DNA of 10,372 nucleotides from JACRBK01 sp964427955. GTDB taxonomy: Bacteria; Chloroflexota; Anaerolineae; Aggregatilineales; Aggregatilineaceae. Positions 1-7,249 of the stretch are shown piece after piece. Below the pieces are notes generated by a model. The model saw only the letters and a list, made by a program, of their open reading frames with translations, searched no databases and was not told the DNA's origin. The DNA is taken from assembly GCA_964427955.1 (NCBI GenBank), contig CAYRWY010000190.1, positions 1 through 10,372 of the forward strand, read 5' to 3'. The translations under genes and the position numbers were made by a program. Position 1 is the stretch's first letter. The number at the start of each line of letters is the position of its first letter.

Positions 1-2
1 AT

Positions 3-566
3 ATCACCGTGCGCACCTTGATCGAAGAAATCCGGCGCGAGTTCAGCTTTCTCGAAGGCAGTTATACCCTCGTGGTCAAAGGGGCCAACAAGCCGCTGTC
101 AGCGGATCAGACTCTGGAGCACCTCGGCATCCAGACGGGCAGCGAATTGATCTTCGACCGCGAACGGCGGCGGCTCAGCCAGCAGATGGTCCTGCGCGGC
201 AACCAGGTCTTCCAGCCGCTCTCAGGGGGCGCGCAGGCGGTGCTGCGTGAAGAATCAACCGGCAGGGCTTTTCCAATCGAGTGGCAGCCCGCGGTGATCG
301 GACGCGCCGACCCCAGCAGTCCCACGGGCGGGGGTGCCCTGGCCGTCAACCTGGGCGACCTGGAGGATGCGCGTACCGTGTCGCGCCAGCACGCCCGCCT
401 CATCGAACAGGGGGGCCAGTTTTTCCTGGAAGCCCTGGCACCGCGCAACCCCACCCTTTTGAATGACCGCGAGCTGGTCGGCGGCGAACGGCGCGTGCTC
501 CAACAGGGGGATAAAATCCGTGTGGGCAAAATCACCCTGTCATTCGAGGTGCGGCGCAAAGGCTAG
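3..566 (+). CDS. Ubiquitin-like/FHA domain protein, 5'-truncated by window edge
   Basis: The reading frame is open to the window edge. The first possible start, GTG at 9, falls inside what looks like the first beta strand of a fold, so the true start is probably upstream. Counting from that GTG, residues 1-52 resemble a ubiquitin-like beta-grasp domain (YukD/EsaB-like), with a helix LIEEIRREF, then KPLSADQTLEHLGI and a closing GSELIFDRE. Residues about 75-182 form a forkhead-associated (FHA) domain. It has the expected landmarks: Gly98-Arg99, Ser125-Arg-Gln-His128, Asn147/Asn152 and a C-terminal GDKIRVGKITLSF strand. FHA domains bind phosphothreonine peptides, so this is probably a cytosolic adaptor rather than an enzyme. 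No signal peptide or membrane segment is visible. Its operon partners lie outside the window to the left; ubiquitin-like and FHA domains both occur in type VII-like secretion loci, but nothing here confirms that. FHA is firm and the ubiquitin-like part is moderate. Confidence 0.8.
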   Translation: MTVRTLIEEIRREFSFLEGSYTLVVKGANKPLSADQTLEHLGIQTGSELIFDRERRRLSQQMVLRGNQVFQPLSGGAQAVLREESTGRAFPIEWQPAVIGRADPSSPTGGGALAVNLGDLEDARTVSRQHARLIEQGGQFFLEALAPRNPTLLNDRELVGGERRVLQQGDKIRVGKITLSFEVRRKG

Positions 567-599
567 TTCACCAACTCAGCACATCCATCGCAACCTGTC

Positions 600-629
600 A
601 ACGCCCTGGCCATTCCAGGGCGTTTTTTT
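600..629 (+). terminator. Intrinsic terminator after the FHA gene
   Basis: A perfect 10-bp stem (600-609 with 615-624, arm ACGCCCTGG) encloses a 5-nt loop and runs into seven T residues (623-629). It lies 34 bases after the stop codon of the FHA gene and reads in the same direction, so it should end that transcript. Confidence 0.9.
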
Positions 630-687
630 GCGTTTGAAGGGCCATTTTGGCATAGCGTACTAAAACTTTTATTTACATACACTATCT

Positions 688-712
688 TGAAAGGTCGAAA
701 AATGACCCTTCA
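688..712. other. Imperfect inverted repeat upstream of the CDF gene
   Basis: TGAAAGGTC (688-696) can pair with GACCCTTCA (704-712) with one mismatch, around an A-rich 7-nt loop. There is no T run on either side in the right place, so it is not an obvious terminator. It lies about 36 bases upstream of the candidate -10 box of the CDF gene. It could be an operator for a metal-responsive regulator, or chance. Confidence 0.3.
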
Positions 713-747
713 GCAGATAATCCTGGATAAGTATCAACGAACAAGAG

Positions 748-753
748 TATAAT
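748..753 (+). promoter_or_regulatory. Candidate -10 box for the CDF gene
   Basis: A consensus TATAAT stands 71 bases before the CDF start codon. It lies in an AT-rich stretch after the FHA terminator, so the CDF gene needs its own promoter here. No convincing -35 hexamer lies 16-18 bases upstream (the 17-bp position reads GGATAA). A start of transcription near 760 would give a leader of about 65 bases. Confidence 0.4.
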
Positions 754-824
754 ATTCCTTCTATCGATTCGACCGTTCCCAACACACCGTCTCGCCCAAG
801 CATTTCTAAAATCCCGAGGATGTC

Positions 825-2228
825 ATGCAATCTCAAGAAACGCGCGCTCAAGCCGTCAACCGGGTCTATCAGCTCTCCCTGTCGATCAACCTGGTGATGT
901 TGAGTCTCAAGCTGGGCGTTGGTTTCATCAGCGGTTCGCTGGTCATGATTGCGGATGGCGTCGATTCGTCGCTGGATGCCGTGGCGAATATCATCGCGAT
1001 GGTCGTGACGCGCATCGCCGGGACTCCTCCTGACGAAGATCATCCCTATGGGCATCGCCGGTACGAAACGCTGGCGGCGATGATGGTGGGGGGCTTCCTG
1101 CTGCTGACCGCCTCCAAAATCGTCGAAAACAGTATCGACCGACTGATCTCGGGCCAGACTCCCACGATTGGGCCTGCCAACTTCGCGGTTATGCTCCTGG
1201 CGCTGGGGGTGAACCTGGGACTCTTCTCTTTGCAGCGCCGGGAAGGCAAGCGGCTGCACTCCGAAGTTTTAGTAGCTAGCTCGGAAGACAAGCGCAGTGA
1301 CATCATGGTTTCGATCACGGTGCTGCTCTCGCTGGTCACGGTGCACTTCGGCCTGGGATGGATTGATGCGGTGGCGGCGTTGGTGGTCGTCTTGCTGATT
1401 GGCCGCAACGCCATCGGGATCATCCGGCACGCGGCCAGCGTATTGGTCGATCATGTGGCGCTGGACGCCGAGGCGGTCAAGCAGGTCGTGCTGGAAGTGC
1501 CCAACGTCGCGGAAGTGGTCCAGGTGCGCAGCCGCGGATCGGAAGATGACATCCACCTGGCGCTGTTGATCCGGATCGCGCCGCTGACGCCGGTCGAACA
1601 CAGCGCCGCCATTGCGGATGAGATTGGCCGTCGCCTGCGCGCCCGGTTCTCAGGACTGATGACGATTGACGTGAACTTTTTGCCCGCCCACGAGCTTCCG
1701 CCCGACTACACCCAGATCGCGCAGTCCGAAGCGGTGGCCGTAGGGATCAGTGTGCACGAGATCGCGATTGCCAAAATAGAGAACGGTCTCGCGCTCGACG
1801 CGCATGTCGAGGTGAACGAACAACAGACGCTCGATGCGGCGCACACCGTGGTGTCGCAGTTCGAGGATCGCCTGATGACGGTGATCCCCGACCTGACCAG
1901 CATCGTCACCCATATCGAACCGGCGCACGGTTCTAAGCCCTGCACCAACTGCGACGGCGAGACCGAACCCCTGGCGGACGAAATCATGGCCGTTGTGCAG
2001 CAGCTTTATCCTGAGGGCTACTGGCATGAACTCGTGATTCGCAGCGAAAGCGATGAGGGTTATTCAGTCAGTATTCACTGCCAGGTGAAAGGCTCGTTGA
2101 TGATTGGCGAAGTCCACCAAATGGCGGAACGGGTGGAAGCCCAACTGCGGGTGATGCTGCCGGAGATTCACCGCCTCACGATTCACACCGAACCCTTCGA
2201 GAAGGCCGTGACCCAAAATCCGGGTTAG
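825..2228 (+). CDS. Cation diffusion facilitator exporter, probable Mn(II), with three C-terminal repeats
   Basis: This is a proton-coupled divalent metal exporter of the inner membrane. Residues about 15-205 hold the six-helix CDF core. The helix-2 metal motif is Asp47-xxx-Asp51 and the helix-5 motif is Asp155-xxx-Asp159. The helix 2-3 loop carries DEDHPYGHRRYE with the usual His73/His77/Glu81. In the CDF family a DxxxD/DxxxD pair is typical of the manganese group, whereas zinc members have His in one or both motifs and FieF has DxxxD/HxxxD. At 467 residues it is far longer than the usual 290-330. The extra length is three successive ferredoxin-like (ZT-dimer-type) segments at about 205-288, 295-367 and 383-459, with a CxxC (Cys373, Cys376) in the last linker. 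GAGGA at 816-820 lies 4 bases before the ATG. The gene is monocistronic, bounded by terminators. The family is certain; the substrate is inferred. Confidence 0.93.
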   Translation: MQSQETRAQAVNRVYQLSLSINLVMLSLKLGVGFISGSLVMIADGVDSSLDAVANIIAMVVTRIAGTPPDEDHPYGHRRYETLAAMMVGGFLLLTASKIVENSIDRLISGQTPTIGPANFAVMLLALGVNLGLFSLQRREGKRLHSEVLVASSEDKRSDIMVSITVLLSLVTVHFGLGWIDAVAALVVVLLIGRNAIGIIRHAASVLVDHVALDAEAVKQVVLEVPNVAEVVQVRSRGSEDDIHLALLIRIAPLTPVEHSAAIADEIGRRLRARFSGLMTIDVNFLPAHELPPDYTQIAQSEAVAVGISVHEIAIAKIENGLALDAHVEVNEQQTLDAAHTVVSQFEDRLMTVIPDLTSIVTHIEPAHGSKPCTNCDGETEPLADEIMAVVQQLYPEGYWHELVIRSESDEGYSVSIHCQVKGSLMIGEVHQMAERVEAQLRVMLPEIHRLTIHTEPFEKAVTQNPG

Positions 2229-2230
2229 GT

Positions 2231-2271
2231 AAAAAAGACGCCTATCCATTCACGCGATAGGCGTCTCATTT
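2231..2271. terminator. Terminator between convergent CDF and mutase genes
   Basis: A perfect 11-bp stem (2236-2246 with 2256-2266, arm AGACGCCTATC) encloses a 9-nt loop. On the minus strand it is followed by a run of T (complement of AAAAAA at 2231-2236), so it is a classic terminator for the mutase gene, whose stop is 24 bases away. In the plus direction the tail is only CATTTCTTA, so it is weaker for the CDF transcript, although it starts 8 bases after that stop codon. Confidence 0.88.
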
Positions 2272-2290
2272 CTTATGTTACGCCAGGTGT

Positions 2291-4900
2291 CTAGCAGGGC
2301 ACGTTGAGAGCGGCGAGCCACTGATCGATCAGTTTGGCGTTGCGGCTTTCGACGTGCGGACGATATTTCTTCAGCAGGGTGCAGAGTTGCACCGGGTTCC
2401 AGCCGGTTTTGGCAAGCAATTGCTGTGCTGCCGCGAGAGTCTGTCCGGTGAAGCGGGTGTTAGCCAGCAGATCGGCCAGGTAGTCGACACTGTAGGCCCC
2501 TTCGATCTCTTTGGTGTTGATCGCATCCAGGCGGCTCAACGCGAAGTCGAGTAGTTTGCCCACCATGTCTTTATCCGCACTCTCGACGTAGATCCGCGCA
2601 ATCGGCTCGGTGCCGGACGCGCGAACGCGCATGTAATGCCGCTTGCCGTAGCGCGCATCTTCGAGGAAGATCTCGACCATGTCGTAGCGTGTGCCGCCCA
2701 GGTAGTAGATGTCGAGTCCGGCCAGTTTCGTCCCGGCGCGCGGCAGTTCGTCGAGGAAGTAATTCAAGAACTGCTCCTTGGGGCCGATTGAGGCATCGAC
2801 ATCGACGCGGCTGCCGTATGTCTTCCATGCCACGTCCATCGCCGTCGTCTCTTCCCAGATATCGACCAGCGAGGTCTCGCCCTTGCCGCTCTTCAAGCCG
2901 TAGTGGGCGATCATGTCCATGACGAGCAGACCCGCCCATACCCCGTCTTTATCCGGAACGTGCCCGCGCGTGGTCAGGCCGGAGCTTTCCTCGCCGCCGA
3001 TGAGCATTCGATCCATCCAGGTCGCGGGCAGATCGGCGTCGGATTGGGCCCCGTAGGCTTTCTTCGGATCGGTGACGTTCTCCGGCACGCGCGCGACATC
3101 GACGATGTACTTGATGCCGACCGGCACCACGTAGGTGTTCGAGAAGGTAACGGACTGCTCGGCCCCGATCCGGCGGTGATAGAACGGGTGCGAGATATAC
3201 GCCGGGATTGTCCCCTTCGGCGGGTGGTTGGCTTCGTTGCCCGGAATCGACTGGGCAATGGCGTCGATCATCGGCAGCCCGGTCTGGGTGATGATCACGC
3301 GCCCCGTTTCGCCTCGTTCGACACCCAGGTAGCGCGTCAGCATGGCGAGAATCTGGTTCGGACGGATGTAGACCCCGCCGCGATCCACGAACCCGAAACG
3401 ATCCGCGTCGGTGTCCAGCCCCAGCCCCAACGCCGCTTTCCTTTCGACGACCTTGTCGATGAGCGGCTGGATGAAAGGCATCTCAGGATTCGCGTATTCC
3501 AGGTGCGGCACGCCCCGGACGGCTTCCGTCTGCCAGCCCAAATCCTCGTCGCGCTCGTCGTGCAGGGCTTCGTGTGGAATTCCCAGTTCGCCCAGGATCG
3601 TGGAGAGATATTCGCGGCCTGCCCCGTACATGGGATCGATGATGACGCGCTTGTTCTTGAAGTATTCCCAAATCTGGTCGAAATTGAGCGCAATCCGCCG
3701 GTTGTTCTTGCCTGCCGCGCGCACCCAGTCCAAATAGAGATTCTTTGGATCGAACTGCTGGAAACGGCCTTCGGCCTCGGCGACTTCGGTCGAATAGCGC
3801 GGCGAGGTGATGTGGAGCAGTTGCCGTACCGTCGCCCGCGAGCCGATCACGTCGGTCAGGGCGGTGGGCGCCGGGTAGCCTTCTTTGGGATTGAATTTGA
3901 TCCCCTGCCATTCGGGGGGATTGTGGCTCGCCGTGCAGTTGATCAGACCCGCCACGTGGTCACGCCCGATCTTTTCCCGCGCGTAGAAGTTGAGCGCCGG
4001 AGTGGGCGAAGGACGGCTGGCAAAGTGGACATCGAAGCCGTTCGCCAGGCAGGTTTCGGCGACCATCCGCCCGACGCGCTCCGACCCGCGGCGGCCATCG
4101 TAACCGATCACGATGATGCGCCCGGACAAATTCTCGCCCAGACCTGAGGCGTACTTGGGCATATTTTGCAGCTTGAGAAAATCACAGATCGCCTGGGAAA
4201 CGACGCGGACGATTTCTTCCGTGAAATCGCGGTCCCAGACGCCCCGGTAGCCGGAAGTCCCGAAGCGCAGATATTTGAGATGGTAAATGTCCTTGAGAAG
4301 CTGGATAAGCGCGGTATGCTCGGAACCCTGGAGGCGTACATTCAGGAACCGCAGTTGCTCGGTGATGGCGCAGGCGGCCAGTACGCGGAACGGTTGGTAG
4401 CGGTCGTCCTGGTTGTCGATGGACAGCTCGCAGGCCGATTCCAGGATGGGGCGGATTTCCGCATCGACGGCCTGGCGAATCGGATCGAAGACGCGGTGCT
4501 GGAAGAACAGGTGGCCCACCTCGCGGGTGCGCAGCCGGATCGCGCGATAGTCGTCCAGCAGCTTGACGATTTTAGGGTTGTCCGGCGTGCGCTTCGTTTC
4601 GAAGCGGTAAGGCCCGGCTTCGGCCAGGAAGCTCATCAATACGCCATAGACGGAGGCGAGCTTATGGTGAATCGGGGAGCCAGGATTCTTCAACTCGGCT
4701 TCAAGTCGGGCGAGAAAAGTGAAGCTCTGGGCTTGATACGTGGCGAAATTCGGGTCGCTGTCCGTTTGAATATCATTGACCAGATGCTCAAGGAGTGAGA
4801 CGCTGCCCAGCTCGAACTGCTGCGACCACGCCTCGGCTGAGCCTTCCAACCATGCCCGGACTTCTTCTGGTGTCAAGAAATGGAGTTGTTCCATCGTCAT
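2291..4900 (-). CDS. Phosphoglucomutase/phosphomannomutase family protein, extended
   Basis: This is a cytosolic alpha-D-phosphohexomutase that interconverts hexose 1- and 6-phosphates through a phosphoserine; glucose versus mannose specificity cannot be read from the sequence. From the ATG at 4900 it is 869 residues, against about 450-600 for the family. In this numbering the first about 205 residues are a helical extension I do not recognise. The mutase core begins at RFGTSGYRG (near 212-220). The catalytic motif TASHNP has Ser325, the metal loop DTDADR spans 496-501, the sugar loop GGEESSG lies at 635-641 and the phosphate-binding RASGTEP at 760-766, so all active-site elements are intact. 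A further about 75 residues follow the core. A second ATG lies two codons downstream and a TTG at 4936 upstream. I chose 4900 because AAGGA stands 10 bases ahead, but GAGAG favours 4894 almost equally. It is monocistronic and divergent from the sugar importer. Confidence 0.92.
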   Translation of the reverse strand: MTMEQLHFLTPEEVRAWLEGSAEAWSQQFELGSVSLLEHLVNDIQTDSDPNFATYQAQSFTFLARLEAELKNPGSPIHHKLASVYGVLMSFLAEAGPYRFETKRTPDNPKIVKLLDDYRAIRLRTREVGHLFFQHRVFDPIRQAVDAEIRPILESACELSIDNQDDRYQPFRVLAACAITEQLRFLNVRLQGSEHTALIQLLKDIYHLKYLRFGTSGYRGVWDRDFTEEIVRVVSQAICDFLKLQNMPKYASGLGENLSGRIIVIGYDGRRGSERVGRMVAETCLANGFDVHFASRPSPTPALNFYAREKIGRDHVAGLINCTASHNPPEWQGIKFNPKEGYPAPTALTDVIGSRATVRQLLHITSPRYSTEVAEAEGRFQQFDPKNLYLDWVRAAGKNNRRIALNFDQIWEYFKNKRVIIDPMYGAGREYLSTILGELGIPHEALHDERDEDLGWQTEAVRGVPHLEYANPEMPFIQPLIDKVVERKAALGLGLDTDADRFGFVDRGGVYIRPNQILAMLTRYLGVERGETGRVIITQTGLPMIDAIAQSIPGNEANHPPKGTIPAYISHPFYHRRIGAEQSVTFSNTYVVPVGIKYIVDVARVPENVTDPKKAYGAQSDADLPATWMDRMLIGGEESSGLTTRGHVPDKDGVWAGLLVMDMIAHYGLKSGKGETSLVDIWEETTAMDVAWKTYGSRVDVDASIGPKEQFLNYFLDELPRAGTKLAGLDIYYLGGTRYDMVEIFLEDARYGKRHYMRVRASGTEPIARIYVESADKDMVGKLLDFALSRLDAINTKEIEGAYSVDYLADLLANTRFTGQTLAAAQQLLAKTGWNPVQLCTLLKKYRPHVESRNAKLIDQWLAALNVPC

Positions 4901-4999
4901 CTCTCGAATTTCCTTGGTGATTAAACAACAGTACAAAATAACGCCGACGGCTATGCGAGGATAGACCGAATTACTGGATGAAGAAAAAACGCTAGCCTC

Positions 5000-5028
5000 A
5001 TTATAAAATTGATCCCGATTCTTGCCAA
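5000..5028 (-). promoter_or_regulatory. Sigma70-type promoter for the mutase gene
   Basis: On the minus strand TTGGCA (5023-5028, one mismatch from TTGACA) is separated by exactly 17 bases from a consensus TATAAT (5000-5005). Transcription would start near 4993 and leave a leader of about 93 bases before the ATG at 4900. Both hexamers and the spacing fit a housekeeping promoter well. Confidence 0.75.
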
Positions 5029-5044
5029 AGCGAGAGCTACCTCT

Positions 5045-5075
5045 TTAACGCACCGGACCTGATTTATAGTAGAAT
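5045..5075 (+). promoter_or_regulatory. Weak candidate promoter for binding protein 1
   Basis: TAGAAT (5070-5075) is one mismatch from the -10 consensus and overlaps TATAGT (5065-5070). The best upstream partner is TTAACG (5045-5050, four matches to TTGACA) at a wide 19-base spacing. Transcription from here would include the palindrome at 5105-5126 in the leader. The call is tentative. Confidence 0.35.
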
Positions 5076-5104
5076 GGAGAAAATAGCTGGTAGGGGTGTG
5101 GGCT

Positions 5105-5126
5105 TCAATTTACAATTGTTTATTGA
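5105..5126. promoter_or_regulatory. 22-bp interrupted palindrome, candidate operator
   Basis: A central 8-bp palindrome ACAATTGT (5112-5119) is flanked on each side by TT and then by complementary outer arms TCAAT (5105-5109) and ATTGA (5122-5126). The TT pairs do not match, so 18 of 22 positions are symmetric. It ends two bases before the AGGGGG ribosome-binding site of binding protein 1. It does not contain the GAGCGCTC core found in front of binding protein 2. It could be a repressor site or an RNA hairpin that masks the ribosome-binding site. Confidence 0.45.
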
Positions 5127-5138
5127 CAGGGGGAATTC

Positions 5139-6113
5139 ATGAAGCTGGGCAAAGTTAGACGATTATGGTTTGTGATCGGCCTGTTGGCCGTGTTCGCCGG
5201 AGCAAGCGTAGTGGCCGCCTATGCTCAGGGCGATGAAGGTCGTGGTCTCACGATTGGGTTTTCGCAGGTGGGGTCGGAGAGTGATTGGCGTACGGCCTTT
5301 ACGGAGATTACCAAAGCGGAAGCTGAGCGCCGGGGGATCAACCTGTTGTTCGTCGATGCCGAGAACAGCCAGGCGGCCCAGATCGCCAGCATCCGTTCTT
5401 TTATCGACCAGAAGGTCGATGCGATCATCCTGGCGCCGGTGATCGAGACCGGCTGGACACAGATTCTTCAAGAGGCACAGGCCGCCGGAATTCCGGTGGT
5501 GATCATCGACCGGAATGTGACGGCGGATGAGTCGCTTTACCTCACCCGGGTATCGTCCGACTTTGTGTTTGAGGGACGGTTGGCCGCGGCCTGGTTGGTC
5601 CAGGCAACGTCGGGCGAATGCAACGTCGTCGAACTGGAAGGTACGGTCGGGTCCAGCGCCGCGCGGGATCGCCAGATTGGGTTCAACGAAGTCATCGCGC
5701 TTTTCCCTGGGATGCGGATCATCGTGTCGCAAACGGGTGACTTTCGGCGGCAGATGGGCCAGGAAGTGATGGAAGGTATTTTGCACACCGAGAACCCGTC
5801 GGAAATCTGCGCGGTCTGGTCGCACAACGACGACATGGCGATTGGCGCGATTGAAGCTATCAAAGAGGCCGGGTTTGATCCGGGCCAGGATATTCTGATC
5901 GTGTCGGTCGATGCGATCGCGGACATCTTCAAGGCGATGATGGACGGCGACGCCAATGCGACCGTCGAGCTTAGCCCCTATATGGCGGGTCCGGCCTTTG
6001 ATGCCATCGCGGCTTATCTGCACGGCGAGACCGTGCCGAAATGGATTCCCGTCACGGGAGGAATCTATTTCCCTGCTACCGCTGCTGAGGAATACGCCCA
6101 GCGTACCCAGTAG
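5139..6113 (+). CDS. YtfQ-like galactofuranose/sugar ABC transporter binding protein (copy 1)
   Basis: This is an extracytoplasmic sugar-binding protein of the periplasmic-binding-protein type I fold, closely resembling E. coli YtfQ, which binds galactofuranose. Residues 1-29 are a signal peptide (KVRR, hydrophobic core, AYA before Gln30); there is no lipobox cysteine. YtfQ-like landmarks are GFSQVGSESDWR (39-50 region, Trp50-Arg51), Asp124-Arg125, Asp177-Arg178 before GFNEV, SHNDDMAIGA (Asn230) and SVDAI (Asp258). Cys161 and Cys224 could form a disulfide; the second copy has both. AGGGGG (5128-5133) lies 5 bases before the ATG. The regulator gene begins 38 bases after the stop with no terminator between, so they are probably one transcript. 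It is about two-thirds identical by eye to the copy at 7408, with different N and C termini and less C-ending codon use. The exact sugar is inferred from family likeness. Confidence 0.92.
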   Translation: MKLGKVRRLWFVIGLLAVFAGASVVAAYAQGDEGRGLTIGFSQVGSESDWRTAFTEITKAEAERRGINLLFVDAENSQAAQIASIRSFIDQKVDAIILAPVIETGWTQILQEAQAAGIPVVIIDRNVTADESLYLTRVSSDFVFEGRLAAAWLVQATSGECNVVELEGTVGSSAARDRQIGFNEVIALFPGMRIIVSQTGDFRRQMGQEVMEGILHTENPSEICAVWSHNDDMAIGAIEAIKEAGFDPGQDILIVSVDAIADIFKAMMDGDANATVELSPYMAGPAFDAIAAYLHGETVPKWIPVTGGIYFPATAAEEYAQRTQ

Positions 6114-6151
6114 CCGGTTGTTTTATTGGCCTGCAAACGACGGAACGTTAA

Positions 6152-7165
6152 ATGCCCAGTTTTAAGTCATCGCGACCCACCATTTCGGACGTTGCCAAGC
6201 TTTCTGGAGTCTCCTATCAGACCGTCTCACGGGTGATCAACGATCATCCTTACGTCTCCAAAGAAGCGCGCCAGCGCGTACAGGCTGCCATCGAAGCCCT
6301 GGGCTACCGCCCCAGCAAGGCGGCGACCAAGCTGGCTTCGAAGTCGTCGAAGATCATCGCCACCGTGTTGTATGGCAGTTGGGTTCCGGGGTTGGCGGAA
6401 ATCGCCTTGAATGTGGAACTGGCCGCCAAGACCAGTGGGTTCGACGTCATCCTGATCAACATCACCGAGCCGAAGAAACAACTGGCCGACGAACTGGAAA
6501 ATGTCAAAGCCTGGGCGGTGGACGGCATCATCCTGATCGTGCCCGTGCAGAGTCTGTCCTTCGAAGAAGTCCAGGCGATCTGCGAGGATACTCCCTTCGT
6601 GTTCATCGACAGTCCCCAGGCCCCAGCTACACCCTCGGTGATCATCGACGAAGCGTATGGCACTCAGGAACTGGTGGAGCACCTGATCCACCTGGGCCAT
6701 ACCCGGTTCGGTGAGATCAGCGGTCCCCTGGAATGGCTCAACGCCCAGATACGGCATCAAGCTTGTATCGACGCGTTCGAGGCGCACGAACTGATCCTGC
6801 CGGTGCACGTCGAAGCGAACTGGACCGTGTCGGGTGGATATCGCGCCGCCAAAAAACTCCTGGCGGAGCATCCCACACTCAGTGCCATCATCACGGCCAA
6901 CGACAGCATGGCCTTGGGCGTCATGCGGGCTTTGCACGAAGCCGGGTTGGCGGTCCCTCAAGATGTGTCCCTCGTCGGGTTCGACGACATCCCCGAAGCC
7001 GCCTACTTCACGCCCCCACTGACGACCGTGCGCCGCAACCTGATCCAGCTTGGTATGGCCGGGTTTGAGTATTTGATGCGGCGTATGGACGAAGTTGACA
7101 CGCCCCCCCAACAGCAGATCATCTTACCTCGGGTGATGTTCCGATCCAGCACGCGCCCGGTCTAG
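6152..7165 (+). CDS. LacI-family transcriptional regulator of the sugar importer
   Basis: This is a DNA-binding repressor of 337 residues, normal for the family. Residues 9-55 are the helix-turn-helix (TISDVAKLSGVSYQTVSRVIN). The recognition helix carries Tyr22, Gln23 and Arg27, the same residues as Tyr17, Gln18 and Arg22 of E. coli LacI. A hinge helix with Leu61 (LacI Leu56) follows. Residues about 67-335 are the sugar-binding fold. Asp153, Arg201, Trp224, Asn250 and Asp278 fall at a constant offset of four from LacI residues Asp149, Arg197, Trp220, Asn246 and Asp274, which line its inducer pocket. This suggests a galactose-like effector. The start is ATG at 6152 with a weak CGGA at 6141-6144. 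The gene lies between two binding-protein genes. Its likely target is the palindrome at 7250-7267, downstream of itself, so any autoregulation would need another site. Confidence 0.93.
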   Translation: MPSFKSSRPTISDVAKLSGVSYQTVSRVINDHPYVSKEARQRVQAAIEALGYRPSKAATKLASKSSKIIATVLYGSWVPGLAEIALNVELAAKTSGFDVILINITEPKKQLADELENVKAWAVDGIILIVPVQSLSFEEVQAICEDTPFVFIDSPQAPATPSVIIDEAYGTQELVEHLIHLGHTRFGEISGPLEWLNAQIRHQACIDAFEAHELILPVHVEANWTVSGGYRAAKKLLAEHPTLSAIITANDSMALGVMRALHEAGLAVPQDVSLVGFDDIPEAAYFTPPLTTVRRNLIQLGMAGFEYLMRRMDEVDTPPQQQIILPRVMFRSSTRPV

Positions 7166-7196
7166 CTTCGCTCGCCCTCCCCCTATTTTCCTCACC

Positions 7197-7211
7197 TTTT
7201 TTTACTTTTTT
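7197..7211 (+). other. T-rich tract after the regulator gene
   Basis: Two T runs (seven T at 7197-7203 and six T at 7206-7211) follow the regulator stop by about 30 bases. I see no stem directly before them, so this is not a canonical intrinsic terminator. Transcription from the first unit may read through into the second, or these runs may act as an UP-like element just before the -35 box at 7220. Confidence 0.35.
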
Positions 7212-7219
7212 CAAGACGC

Positions 7220-7248
7220 TTGACATTGATCACGAATCATGTTTTACT
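7220..7248 (+). promoter_or_regulatory. Sigma70-type promoter of the binding protein 2/transporter operon
   Basis: A perfect TTGACA (7220-7225) is followed after 17 bases by TTTACT (7243-7248, four matches to TATAAT). Transcription would start near 7255, inside the operator palindrome. The leader to the ATG at 7408 is then about 150 bases. In that leader I see no strong secondary structure or further complete operator. Confidence 0.7.
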
Positions 7249-7249
7249 G

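Noticed and set aside
2903..4147. A 414-codon open frame on the plus strand
   Set aside because: It lies wholly within the mutase gene on the opposite strand; the mutase translation has every active-site motif, while this frame shows no recognisable motif and is a GC-rich shadow.
5123..5128. Perfect TTGACA upstream of binding protein 1
   Set aside because: It is only 10 bases before the start codon and overlaps the palindrome and ribosome-binding site, so a promoter from it would begin inside the gene.
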